The notes: generated from the sequence alone by a model not told the origin. Counted from the first letter of the stretch, positions 48,695 through 60,377 are shown. The stretch: 64,000 bases of DNA from Siphonodentalium dalli (GCA_032622095.1 CP136061.1:232500944-232564943); one strand, 5' to 3'. Made by a program: numbers and translations.

Positions 48695-50581
48695 ATGATA
48701 CCGGGCGCATTCCATAATTGGCTGAGCAATTCATTAACGGAAAACGACAGCCAACATATGAACTCTACAGCCATGTCGCATGATAACTGTTATCCACATC
48801 CTGAAGTTTACATTGACCCTGCAACAGGTGCAACGTTTGCGGAACTTATATCGTCGGCTTCCCCTGATAATATGTACTTGGTCCAAAGCCTGACATCTTA
48901 TCAGCAACCAATAAACTTGAATATGGCCCCATCAGACTTACAAATGGCCATCAGCCAATTGAAGGATGTTTCAACTAATTTTGACTGAAATGAGACATCG
49001 ATGTCATCATCCTTGGCCGTTTCAGCCATCCTGATATTCCTGAACTCAGATCCAAAGGATTTGATAATCGCATCATTAAAACAATCTGTCATACTCGATG
49101 GTGATATTGATGAAATCATATTAAGTAATATGAGAGATGTTGTTTTTTCCGAAGTAAAGGCCGATGCTTCATACATGTACGAGAATTCAAGTGTTCTAAA
49201 AAAGCGCCGTGATACCAGCACGAAAGGTGGCTCATCGCCATGCGACAAACTCGCCGAAGATATTCACACTCTGCTGTTGTTTCTGGTAGACAGTTCCACA
49301 TCACTAACAGAATTAATAAGCAGCAGGAAAAATAATTCACTTCCGTCATCAAAACACATTGATATTACTGCAGCTACCACTGCCGTAAACTCTAAAGATT
49401 CAAAATGCAACGATGAATTCCGTTCAGACATCATTGCCATCCTAAAGCAAAGTCAGGAAGTCACCGTCCTGATCCTTGGAAAATTGTCTTCTGTGGAAAA
49501 TTCAATAACTAAGTTGGATCGGCAAATTGTTAGTATTGAGACAAAAATTGACGCCAAAAAATCGACGGAACATGATGATGTTGAATCCGAGCTGATTGAG
49601 ATCAAGCAAACATTGTTCGAAGTGAGTGAAATTGTAACTCAAAATTCGCAAAAAATGGAAAATAATGATTCTAAAATGCAGCGCTGCTTAGATGAAAAGC
49701 GTGACGGCTTAACAAATCTGCGTGCCCAAATTCTAACATTGGAAAGCGATATAGTAGAAACAATTGAAAAAGCACAAGGATTAGTTAAAACAGTGAATCG
49801 AAATAGTGGTTCAATTGGTACACTGAAGGACAACTACAGACGCATGGCAGACAAGTCTGAATTCCAAGAAACTGAACACTTCGACTCACTAAAAGAAACT
49901 ATAATTGAGTTTGGTCGATGTTTGTGCTGTCATTTAGATGATTTCCGTAACGAAATGTTGGAGGCTGTTCAAGTGTGTGTCGATGCCCAGTCATCTTCTC
50001 AACAAAATCCTCATCCAGACGACGAGCTCTTCACAGACATGTACCATGCGCTAGATGAACTAAGAGAAGAATTCCGTAATATGACGCGAAACACATATCC
50101 CGATCCACACAGGCCAACCCTAAATGGTGATATTTACAGTGTGATATCTGATGACGTTGACGAGTACGATAACCGATCAAAGAGCAATAACTCTAATTAC
50201 CAGCATCGTAACACAACACCTCACAACAGTAACTCAAACTCAAACGGGCAGAACAGAAACGCTTATTCCTCTGGTACACACGACAATCATGACGTGTACA
50301 GAACACGGAATCAGCACCCCATTCAAACAACCAGACTTTTTGTTGGAAATATTCCAGCAGACTATAGTGCAGAAATCATTGCCAATATACTATTCGACCA
50401 AAAGGTGAAATTCTCCATTGTTCACCTATTCGGACTCAGAAAAGATGGTACGAGAACTGCCCGTATTAATGTTCAGTGCTCAGATGCTGCCTTCTGCAAA
50501 GGTCCGGACTGTTGGCCCCGATATATTACCTGTTCAGACTGGGTACCATATGAAGACTTCATTGCGAGAAAACAGCTATAA
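48695..50581 (+). pseudogene. LINE ORF1 (RNA-binding protein), one in-frame stop
   Basis: It starts at ATG 48695 and stays in one frame to 50581, apart from a TGA at 48986-48988; an internal ATG at 49001 opens the remaining 526 codons. The middle (about 49560-49800) is rich in heptad-like Glu, Lys, Leu and Ile, as in the coiled coils that trimerise LINE ORF1 proteins. It is followed by an Asn/Ser-rich linker (50160-50300). The last 85 codons (TRLFVGNIPADYSAEIIANI through CWPRYITCSDWVPYEDF) look like the RRM-type nucleic-acid-binding end of invertebrate LINE ORF1. The product would coat the element RNA. The stop may be this copy's lesion, or 49001 may be the true start. Confidence 0.75.
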
Positions 50582-50727
50582 CGTGTCGTGCATATTGCTA
50601 ACCTCCCGTATATGCCAAATTTATCACTTTGCCTTGCACATCCGTTATCTGTTGAACTAATTCTATCCTATATGTATTATTCTTCTGCATTCTATGTCTA
50701 ACGTTGTTTCACCTGATACTGATAACC

Positions 50728-53700
50728 ATGTTAAACATAGCTACGTGGAACTGTACCGGCCTGATGTCTAGTAGCGCATACCTGAATACATTATTGTCTG
50801 ATCATGATCTCGATATATGTGGAATAGCCGAACATTGGCTTCACTCACATAACGTTCACTTTCTTGAGCTTGTAAACGACTTGTATACTCATCATGCAGT
50901 GTGTGACTCCTCCCAACGATTGCCATTTCAGAGGGGGAGATACAAGGGCGGTGTATGCTTGATGTGGAAGAAATCTATTAGTGATAGAGTAACCGTTCTT
51001 GACATTGATGACGATAGAATATGCGGTATACAACTTTAACTGGGACCAGGCGTCTTCTTATATATTTTTCAAGTATACCTACCCTCAACAAATTACACGA
51101 CAAAACACTATGAGGAATATATACAAAAACTGAATGATTTAATGTCCATATTCAAATCCCTTGGCCATTTAATGCTGATGGGAGATTTCAATGGAAACCT
51201 TGAAAAGCACGACGCGAGGAATAGAGCGTTTGCACAACTGCTAGATATGGTAAAATTATCATCTGTGCACTGCACATCAGAATCTATAGGTGTCAAGACC
51301 ACATTTGTCCCCGCGGACGGTGGCCCGGGTACGATCATTGATCATATCCTTATACCCTCCGCGGAACTTCACAGAGTTGAGCACATTGAAGTCCTGGACG
51401 ACTCTGCCACCAATGTATCAAATCATCGCCCCATATTTTTGAAAATCCTATATGATAGTGCAACGTCAACTAGTAGAACTACACCCATGCCAAAGATAGA
51501 CTGGAAACGTGCCATACATTCCGCTCATTCCATAGATGCATATCAGCTCTATATACACAACAACTTAGAATTTCGTACAATTAATAACAAAAACGAAATA
51601 GATGCGTATTACAACGAAATAGTCACAATTGTATCAGACGCAGCTCGCATATCAATTCCACCCAAGAAATTCAATCGTCACCTCAGACCATTTTGGAATG
51701 ATGTTCTGAAGGAGCTCCACAACGAAATGGTCCTGAGGCGACGTGAGTGGATTTCTTATGCCAGACCTCGGGATCAGTCACACCCTGCATACCGAGCATA
51801 CAAGGAATCTAAATGTTTATTTCGTCGTGAATTTCGGAAATCAAATGAAAAACACATCCAACAACTTGATGATCGTCTTGATAGGTTAGCAGAAATGGAT
51901 ATTAACGCCTTTTTTAGAATCTTCAATAAAAGACGCTCCGATAGAGGTATCACGTCAAATTATCTATTTGAAGTAAATAGTTCCACACTAAGAGAACCAA
52001 GTGACGTGATACAAGCATGGGCATCTTACTTTGAAAACCTCTATTCCCCATTAGTCAGCGATGACTTCGACGAAAACCACCATACATATGTCAATAACCA
52101 AGTCGAAGAACTATCGCAGCTTCTCGAAACATCAGACCTTGATACCGAACTATGCTATGAAATTTCTTTAGAAGAGCTTAAAAACGTACTGAAATCCGCC
52201 AAAAAAGGCAAAGCTCCCGGATACGATTCATTGTGTTATGAGCACATTGTACATGGTGGTGATTTCCTCCAGCTCTCAATAGTTAGGCTCCTGTCGAAAA
52301 TGCTAAAATTCAATCACGTACCCACACAAGCAAAAGTCGGCATGATAATTCCTCTATATAAAGGAGGAAACAAACCCAAAAATCAGTTTGACAGTTACCG
52401 CGCCATCACATTGCTTCCTATCCTATACAAGATATTTGAGAAAATAATTCTCGTGCGCCTTGAAACCAATACCCCCCAACTCATGAAAGTGCACCCTCTT
52501 CAACATGGTTTCCAAAAAGGTATTAGCTGTTTAAACTCCTCATTTATAATACATGAATCAATATCGTTCACAGCCGAAAATCATAGTACTTTATTTGCAT
52601 GTTTCTTAGATGTCCATAAAGCCTTTGATACGGTTTGGACTAACGGACTTCTTCTCAAACTATATCAGCATGGCTTCCAAGGGAAAATTTGGCACATCAT
52701 CAACTCCCTCTTATGTGGATTAAAGTGCTCTGTCCGGTTCAATGGCTGTGTTTCTCGCCTTTTCGACATACAACAGGGAACCAGACAGGGTTATATATTG
52801 TCCCCTCTGTTCTATATGATATTCATAGACGACCTTTTACACACTCTTGAACAGAGCAAACATGGCTTGCGCTTTGGCCCCTCATCTTGTACCTCACCAA
52901 CCCAAGCAGATGACATGACTCTACTGACTTTAACCGCTCCGGGTCTACAACTATTGTGTAACATATGTAGTACATTCAGCCAAAAATGGAGATTCAAATA
53001 TAACCAAGACAAATGTAAAGTAATAGTGTTCAATGAGCGCACATCCGTTCAAACATCTCGAAGTACAAAATCGTGGCTTATAAATGGAAAACCTATCCAT
53101 GAGTCGAACCAAGTTACTCATCTTGGTATTCCTCTCAATAACAAGGATCAGATGAACAACCTCACTAATCACATTTGTCAGAAACTTAGAGCATCATATT
53201 TCATGCTGAGCAATGCGGGTATGTATGCTGGGGGAATAACTCCACTTAGTTCAAACCTGTTATATAACACAATTGTCTTACCAAGAGGCCTATATGGGAG
53301 CGAATTTCTTTGCGGCATATCCACAACGAACGAAAATTCATTGGAAAAAACCCATCGATTTTGCCTAAAACAAATTCAAGGGCTCCCATATAGGACCCGA
53401 ACTGATGTTGTACTGGGCCTCCTATAGGCACATTCCCCATTACGGCCCTCATTGACAAACGCAAACTCGTACTACTCGGAAGTCTTTGTAGAACATCCCT
53501 GATCAAATCTTCAAAAGAAATTTTCATGTGTCGTTTAGACACCGCCATCAGAGGGGACGCTTTAAGCGAGCATTCATTTATATCAGATATAATTTTAATC
53601 TTAGAGAAATACAATCTCAAATCACATTTAATTGCCTTCGTTGAAAACGAGAATTTCCCATCGAAGGAAGCATGGAAGCAGCTAGTCTGCCAGGGAGTAT

Positions 53701-54209
53701 CACACTTCCAGGAAGCGGCATGGAAAGCGCGTCTTCATAGAGAAAGTTCACTTCAACACTTTTCAGATAGCTACAGCTCACTGGCTGTTTCGCCGTTATG
53801 GTTCACATGTAGAGCTTATCCACAATACAAAGTTCAATTCCTTGAAATAGCGAAGCTCTTAGCAAAATCCGTGATTCCCGAAAACGGAAAGTGTTTGCTC
53901 TGTAATAAACAATACAGCAACAAAGTTGAACACAGCATCATTGTCTGTCCAGAAATATCTGCGGCAAGGAACGACATGTGGTTCACACTTCTTGAACGTT
54001 TTGACATCCCTTGCTTCATAGAAATTGACAAGCTCACCACCTACGAACAGATGATGATACTTCTGTCATGCATCCCACCACATGTTCGGGAAAAAATAAC
54101 AGATATTAACAAATTTATTATATTTATAACAAGGAGTACGCTCCGCATGTGTAACGATTATCACGAGCTGCTCCGGGCATCTGATGATATCATACCTATT
54201 ATTCCATGA
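50728..54209 (+). pseudogene. LINE ORF2: endonuclease, reverse transcriptase, zinc knuckle
   Basis: It starts at ATG 50728 (MLNIATWNCTGL, the AP-endonuclease start). It continues with IAEHWL, LMGDFNG (about 51173-51193) and GTIIDHIL. The reverse transcriptase follows: APGYDSLCYEH, SYRAITLLPILYKIFEKII, HGFQKGISCLNSSF, FLDVHKAFDTVW (about 52600-52640), QGTRQGYILSPLFYMIFIDD, QADDMTLL (52903-52926), KWRFKYNQDKCKVIVF and HLGIPL. The C-terminal part has CLLCNKQYSNKVEHSIIVCP. There is no RNase H domain. Two lesions are seen: TAA at 51037-51039, after which the same frame continues, and a one-base frameshift near 53420-53425. The length of about 1160 codons fits a full ORF2. QADD replaces the usual Y/F-ADD; this may be a subfamily trait rather than damage. 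Clade not assigned. Confidence 0.88.
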
Positions 54210-54558
54210 TTGTATTATAGCAATGTAGTGCAAATAATGCATGCACCCGTCCGAGTATCCCAACTACAATTTATTATGGTGCGTATCATCGATTTAGTTT
54301 TGTCAATATAGCATCTTATTGCATCTTATCCCAATATTCCGAAACCCCATATACTCTCGTGCTAAACAGGTACATCGTTTATACACTTGTGCCTGAATTC
54401 TCACAATATATTATTGCATAATTGATAAAATTAAAACCGTAGATATAATTATCATGAATGTCCTTCTCTGATTGACTTACTGTACATACTCACATGATGT
54501 ATTCTTTCTTGTGTTATTGTTCATTTGTATCGTTATTTGTATACATTTATTCTAAGCT

Positions 54559-54573
54559 CTCCATTACATGGAG
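54559..54573 (+). promoter_or_regulatory. LINE 3'-terminal hairpin
   Basis: 6-bp stem CTCCAT/ATGGAG with a TAC loop, just before AAATAAAGG and the TA-rich tail. In CR1/L2-like LINEs such a structure is recognised by the element's own reverse transcriptase. Confidence 0.6.
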
Positions 54574-54584
54574 GAAATAAAGGA

Positions 54585-54694
54585 TTATATATATATGCGA
54601 GGCGACCTATGGTCGACTCGCATATATAAGAGAATGCATTGGCACAGGGTAAAAAAAATCCCGACTTACGACTGGATTTGATATGGCGGGTCAC
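54585..54694. mobile_element. Right remnant of the double-palindrome element (copy B)
   Basis: Matches 6534-6640 and ends GGCGGGTCAC. The second palindrome lacks only its outer left end. Confidence 0.85.
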
Positions 54695-54769
54695 ATTTCC
54701 CCTCTCACTTTACTTTTAATGACTATTGAACCAGCTGATTGAACTGCAATCTAGTGCAAAAATAATATT

Positions 54770-55238
54770 ATCGGGTCGCCGAGCCCGTGCGACGCCAGCT
54801 TCGCGCATGCGCAGACCAGATCTCGGAAACGGGTGGAGCTATCGACTTGAAATTTGGTTTTTGAATAGTCGGGTCGCCGAGCCCGTGCGACGCCAGCTTC
54901 GCGCATGCGCAGACCTGATCTCGGAAACGGGTGGAGTTATCGACTTGAAATTTGGTATGTGAATGTATCTTGCCCCGGATACGAATTTTATCGGGTCGCC
55001 GAGCCCATGCGACGACAGCTTCGCGCATGCGCAGACCTGATCTCGGAAACGGGTGGAGTTATCGACTTGAAATTTGGTATGTGAATGTATCTTGCCCCGG
55101 ATACGAATTTTATCGGGTCGCCGAGCCCGTGCGACGACAGCTTCGCGCATGCGCAGACCAGATCTCGGAAACGGGTAGAGTTATCGACTTGAAATTTGGT
55201 TTTTGAATAGCCCGGACAACGTCGGGCTCAGCGGCTAG
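54770..55238 (+). mobile_element. Helitron 3' part built on a 122-bp repeat
   Basis: The minisatellite units open TCGGGTCGCCGAGCCCGTGC at 54771, 54869, 54991 and 55113 (period 122 bp; the first unit is shorter). The last unit runs into the CCCGGACAACGTCGGG hairpin and CAGCGGCTAG. The 5' end is missing: the junction at 54769|54770 replaces 209 bp of the duplicated flank. Confidence 0.8.
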
Positions 55239-55747
55239 TCTCTTATATATTTTGAAACAATCTGTCTGTCTGTCTGTATGTTTGTCTGTATGTTTGTCAT
55301 TAATACAAATCTACGATTCTCGGCCGATTGGGACGAAACTTGGTACGTGTGTGTAGTTTGACCAGGCGGCGGACGTTGTCGTATTGGCGAGCCCGTGCGG
55401 CGCCCGCTTCGCGCATGCGCAGACGAGATCTCGGAAACGGGTGGAGCTATCGACTTGAAATTTGCTATGTCAATGTATCTTGCCCGGATACGAATTTTAT
55501 CGGGTCGCCGAGCCCGTGCGACGCCAGCTTCGCGCATGCGCAGACGAGATCTCGGAAACGGGTGGAGCTATCGACTTGAAATTTGGTATGTGAATGTATC
55601 TTGCCCCGGATACGAATTCTATCGGGTCGCCGAGCCCGTGCGACGCCAGCTTCGCGCATGCGCATACCAGATCTCGGAAACGGGTGGAGCTATCGACTTG
55701 AAATTTGGTTTTTGAACAGCCCGGACAACGTCGGGCTCATCGGCTAG
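55239..55747 (+). mobile_element. Tandem Helitron, second family (509 bp)
   Basis: It starts TCTCTTATATATTTTG directly after CTAG. It has a CTGT/TTGT-rich microsatellite, a GACGAAACTTGGTACGTG motif and three 122-bp-type units, then the hairpin and CATCGGCTAG. Confidence 0.83.
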
Positions 55748-56344
55748 TCTATTATATATTTTGGAAGATCTGTGTGTCTGTCTGTAATCGATGGACTCGA
55801 AAACGGCCGAGCCGATTTCGATGAAACTTGGTATGTGGGGGTATCTTCGGCCGGGGAGTGACATGGGCCTATTAATTTGCCCGTGCGACGCGACCTTGAC
55901 CTTGAAATCGGGTCATTTCAAGGTCAAACGCCCGAATATCAAGGGATTTCGATGAAACTTGGTATGTGTGGGTACTTTCGTATGGGGAGTCTCATAAGCA
56001 TATTCATTTGCACGTGCGACGTGACATTGACCTTGAAATCGGGTCAATTCAAGGTCAAATCGCCAATCTTGATGGGATTTCGACGAAATTTTATACATAG
56101 GGTTACGTTTGTCCAATGAGTGCTTTGGACGGGTCAAATCGTGACCCGACCTGACCTTGACCTTCAAAATGATCAATTCAAGGTCAAATCGGATAAAACC
56201 GGATGGATATCCAACGGGTACTTTTGTCGGGTACTTTTGTCCGGGCAGTGTTTTGGACGGGTCAAATCGTGACCCCACTTGACCTTGACCTTCAAAAAGG
56301 ACAATTCAAGGTCAAAGTCCGGACGAAGTCGGGTCACCTTCTAG
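55748..56344 (+). mobile_element. Tandem Helitron of the first 3'-end type (597 bp)
   Basis: It begins TCTATTATATATTTTGG and ends in the first family's CGGACGAAGTCGGG hairpin plus TCACCTTCTAG, followed by T of the duplicated flank (TACCTTATATAAG). The empty site is at 6923|6924. The interior has repeated GACCTTGACCTT-type blocks. Confidence 0.85.
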
Positions 56345-56978
56345 TACCTTATATAAGTCATATAATAATCATTATTGGTGCACACAATACTCTATTAATA
56401 GGCTACTAATAATTATCCTTTTCAACCTTTTATAGAAATCTTTCACCCATTTATACTCATTCTTATCTGTAACTTGTGTCTGTTTCTCATTCTCACCTAA
56501 TGAACTAGATACATGTATAGCTAAATATAACAGGTGGGGGGGGGGGGGGTAATACAAATTTGCAGGAAGGTATGCCGGGGTGGGTGGGTGTCACGAGGGG
56601 CAAAAAACGCGTTTTTATAACCTCATACAAATTTTTAACTAAAGACATTTTGTGCCCTTATTTGACATGTGTAACAGTTTAAAACATATTATAAGAATTT
56701 ATAACTGCAAACACACCATATTTATGTTACTGGGACCTCATATGGGCCTTAGTGGAGATGACATTAAGCTATGGCATCTTGCATATGCGGCGGTGGGGTG
56801 AAAACATTCCTTCTCGACACCCGTCGGAAAGAAGCTTCGAGAAATGTAAAACTGAAATAAATAAAGTTATCTTGATGTAACTAAAGCCCAGATCATTGTG
56901 TGGATGGAAAAAGAGCGAGCAACTGTCTCAAACATTAATGTGACTATCAATGGCTAGAATATAACTGTCATCACACTA
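56345..56978 (+). repeat. Segmental duplication, copy B (right part)
   Basis: Matches 6924-7559, including the G tract and the TTTGCAGGAAGGTATGCCGG block. It ends abruptly at 56978, where Helitron sequence begins. Confidence 0.9.
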
Positions 56979-57468
56979 CGATTCTCGACCGATCGGGACG
57001 AAACTTGGTACATGTGTGTAGTTTGACCAGGCGGTCGACGTTGTCGTATTGGCGAGCCCGTGCGGCGCCCGCTTCGCGCATGCGCAGACGAGATCTCGGA
57101 AACGGGTGGAGCTATCGACTTGAAATTTGCTATGTGAATGTATCTGCCCCGGATACGAATTTCATCGGGTCGCCGAGTCCGTGCGACGCCAGCTTCGCGC
57201 ATGCGCAGACGAGATCTCGGAAACGGGTGGAGCTATCGACTTGAAATTTGGTATGTGAATGTATCTTGCGCCGGATACGAATTTTATCGGGTCGCCGAGC
57301 ACGTGCGACGCCAGCTTCGCGCATGCGCAGACCAGATCTCGGAAACGGGTAGGGCTATGGACTTGAAATTTGATTTTTGAATAGCCCGGACAACGTCGGG
57401 CTGGGTAGAGCTATCGACTTGAAATTTGGTTTTTGAATAGCCCGGACAACGTCGGGCTCATCGGCTAG
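56979..57468 (+). mobile_element. Helitron, second family, 5'-truncated
   Basis: It begins inside the element (ACGATTCTCGACCGATCGGG). It carries three 122-bp-type units and two consecutive copies of the hairpin region (57383-57402 and 57440-57459), and ends in CATCGGCTAG. Confidence 0.78.
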
Positions 57469-57634
57469 TCTCATATATATTTTTGAAGACCTCTGTTTGT
57501 CTGTCTGTATGTCCTTTATAGAATCGAAAACGGGTTGACCGATCGAGACCAAACTTCCTATCCAAAGGTAAAATCCCACGGACACCGTCGACGTTGCGTT
57601 TTGGAGAAGCTCATATATCGGGCTCATCGGCTAG
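57469..57634 (+). mobile_element. Short tandem Helitron derivative (166 bp)
   Basis: The start TCTCATATATATTTTTGAAG and the CATCGGCTAG end are intact, but the middle is largely deleted. Confidence 0.75.
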
Positions 57635-58310
57635 TCTCATATATATGTTGAAGACCTCTGTTTGTCTGTATGTTTGTCTGTCATTTATACAAATCTACGA
57701 TTCTCGACCGATCGGGACGAAACTTGGTACGTGTGTTTAGTTTGACCAGGCGGTCGACGTTGTCGTATTGGCGAGCCCGTGCGGCGCCCGCTTCGCGCAT
57801 GCGCAGACGAGATCTCGGAAACGGGTGGAGCTATCGACTTAAAATTTGGTACGTGTGTGTAGTTTGACCAGGCGGTCGTCGTTGTCTTATTGGCGAGCCC
57901 GTGCGACGCCCGTGCAGCGCATGTACAGACCATATCTCGGAAACGGGTGGAGCTATCGACTTGAAATTTGGTATGTGAATGTATCTTGCCAAGGATACGA
58001 ATTTTATCGGGTCGCCGAGCACGTGCGACGCCCGCTTCGCGTATGCGCAGACGAGATCTCGGAAACGGGTGGAGCTATCGACTTGAAATTTGGTATGTGA
58101 ATGTATCTTGCGCCGGATACGAATTTTATCGGATCGCCGAGCCCGTGGGACGCCAGCTTTGCGCATGCGCAGACCAGATCTCGGAAACGGGTAGGGCTAT
58201 CGACTTGAAATTTGGTTTTTGAATAGCCCGGACAACGTCGGGCTGGGTAGAGCTATCGACTTGAAATTTGGTTTTTTAATAGCCCGGACAACGTCGGGCT
58301 CATCGGCTAG
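57635..58310 (+). mobile_element. Tandem Helitron, second family (676 bp)
   Basis: Complete from TCTCATATATATGTTG to hairpin plus CATCGGCTAG, with four minisatellite-type units and a duplicated 3' hairpin block like that at 57383-57459. Confidence 0.8.
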
Positions 58311-59214
58311 TCTCATATATATTTTGAAGACCTCTGTTTGTCTGTCTGTATGTCCTTTATAGAATCGAAAACGGGTTGACCGATCGAGACCAAACTTCCT
58401 ATCCAAAGGTAAAATCCCACGGACACCGTCGACGTCGCGTGTTGGAGAAGCTCAGAGCACCCGTTCTCCAATCTCAGTCACAAAAACGGCACTGCGGTGG
58501 TTAATCAAGTGATAATTTAATGAGCGTTTGTTTTTGACGCATCGCTATAAAGAGCGTTTGTTTACCATTCAACGTTATTAGCATCTGCAGAGAGATATAA
58601 GGGCCATAGTACTCTATCTCGGAAACGGGTGGAGCTATCGACTTGAAATTTGCTATGTGAATGTATCTTGCCCCGGATACGAATTTTATCGGAATATTTT
58701 GAAGACCTGTTTGTCTGTATGTTTGTCTGTCTGTCATTAATACAAATCTACGATTCTCGACCGATCGGGACGAAACTTGGTACGTGTGTGTAGTTTGACC
58801 AGGCGTCGACGTTGTCGTATTGGCGAGCCCGTGCGGCGCCCGCTTCGCGCATGCGCAGACGAGATCTCGGAAACGGGTTGAGCTATCTACTTGAAATTTG
58901 CTATGTGAATGTATCTTGCCCCGGATACGAATTTTATCGGGTCGTCCAGCCCGTGCGACGCCAGCTTCGCGCATGCGCAGACGAGATCTCGGAAACGGGT
59001 GGAACTATCGACTTGAAATTTGGTATGTGAATGTATCTTGCCCGAGATACGAATTTTATCGGGTCGCCGAGCCCGTGCGACGCCAGCTTCGCGCATGCGC
59101 AGACCAGATCTCTGAAACGGGTGGAGCTATCGACTTGAAATTTGGTTTTTGAATAGCTATCGACTTGAAATTTGGTTTTTGAATAGCCCGGACAACGTCG
59201 GGCTCATCGGCTAG
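58311..59214 (+). mobile_element. Rearranged tandem Helitron, second family
   Basis: It starts TCTCATATATATTTTG but is joined at about 58441-58620 to unrelated sequence, then to a second internal start near 58693. After that the usual units and the hairpin/CTAG end follow. It is a composite of at least two copies. Confidence 0.7.
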
Positions 59215-59720
59215 TCTCATATATATGTTGAAGACCTCTGTTTGTCTGTTTGTCTGTATGTTTGTCTGTCATTTATACAAATCTACGATTCTCGACCGAT
59301 CTGGACGAAACTTGGTACGTGTGTGTAGTTTGACCAGGCGGTCGACGTTGTCGTATTGGCGAGCCCGTGCGGCGCCCGCTTCGGGAATGCGCAGACGAGA
59401 TCTCGGAAACGGGTGGAGCTATCGACTTGAAATTTGGTACGTGTGTGTAGTTTGACCAGGCGGTCGTCCTTGTCTTATTGGTGAGCCCGTGCGACGCCCG
59501 TGCAGCGCATGCGCAGACCAGATCTCGGAAACGGGTGGAGCTATCGACTTGAAATTTGGTGTGTGAATGTATCTTGCCCCGGATACGAATTTTATCGGGT
59601 CGCCGAGCCCGTGCGACGCAAGCTTCGCGCATGCGCAGACCAGATCTCGGAAACGGGTGGAGCTATCGACTTGAAATTTGGTTTTTGAATAGCCCGGACA
59701 ACGTCGGGCTCATCGACTAG
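59215..59720 (+). mobile_element. Tandem Helitron, second family (506 bp)
   Basis: TCTCATATATATGTTG start, hairpin and CATCGACTAG end, with three minisatellite-type units. Close in length to 55239-55747. Confidence 0.82.
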
Positions 59721-60103
59721 TCTCATATATATTTTGAAGACCTCTGTCTGTCTGTATGTTTGTCTGTCATTTATACAAATCTACGATTCTCGACCGATCG
59801 GGACGAAACTTGGTACGTGTGTGTAGTTTGACCAGGCGGTCGTCTTTGTCGTATTGGTGAGCCCGTGCGGCGCCCGCTTCGCGCATGCGCAGACGAGATC
59901 TCGGAAACGGGTGGAGCTAACGACTTGAAATTTGGTACGTGTGTGTAGTTTGACCAGGCGGTCGTCGTTGTCGTATTGGCGAGCTATCGACTTGAAATTT
60001 GCTATGTGAATGTATCTTGCCCCGGATACGAATTTATCGGGTCGCCGAGCCCGTGCGACGCCAGCTTCGCGCATGCGCAGACGAGATCTCGGAAACTGGT
60101 GGT
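59721..60103 (+). mobile_element. Helitron, second family, 3'-truncated
   Basis: Intact start after CTAG. It is cut within a unit at about 60103, where a fragment of the hAT-like MITE begins. Confidence 0.78.
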
Positions 60104-60377
60104 TCGGCCCGGTGTGCGAAAATTTTGAAATCTGAACAAGAAAATCGCAAAATCCTAACATCTAGACTAGCCTCAAGCCTTCCTACTGTTGGAAATTTCA
60201 AACCCTACACCCCCACTTAGGTTGGAAAATTTCCAACTGATGACAATTCCAGTGACAATGTTGACCAATTGTATGACAATATTGTTTTCTTAAATTAACT
60301 AGAAGTTTTTGAATGGCAACGGGGGAGGGACCAGGACACAAGCTTTCCAAGTGTTGGAAATTTCCAACCTGTCACCC
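60104..60377 (+). mobile_element. Fragment of the hAT-like MITE family
   Basis: Matches an internal part of 3302-4375 from GGTTCGGCC(C)GGTGTGCG to the GTGTTGGAAATTTCCAACC block (with a small deletion). Neither terminus is preserved. Confidence 0.82.

Larger units (their letters stand above)
48226..54584 (+). mobile_element. Nearly complete non-LTR retrotransposon (LINE)
   Basis: About 6.36 kb: 5' UTR (48226-48694), ORF1 (48695-50581), ORF2 (50728-54209) and a 3' UTR. The 3' UTR ends in a short hairpin CTCCAT-TAC-ATGGAG (54559-54573), then AATAAAGGATTATATATAT. A terminal hairpin plus short simple tail is usual for CR1/L2-type LINEs. It is absent from copy A, so it is a recent insertion. It lies between two half-palindromes, and about 250 bp of the host element is missing. 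There is no target duplication. Confidence 0.9.
42576..54769 (+). repeat. Segmental duplication, copy B (left part)
   Basis: Matches 1-6714 with few differences, but lacks the MITE of 4627-5209 and carries the LINE of 48226-54584. It resumes at 56345-56978 (matching 6924-7559) after a Helitron cluster that replaces the equivalent of 6715-6923. Confidence 0.9.

Noticed and set aside
54726-59688. Many overlapping short frames on both strands, such as those reading MRRPDLGNGWSYRLEI or MREAGVARARRPDKIR
   Set aside because: They are all translations of the same 122-bp Helitron minisatellite on opposite strands, truncated at random by unit boundaries.
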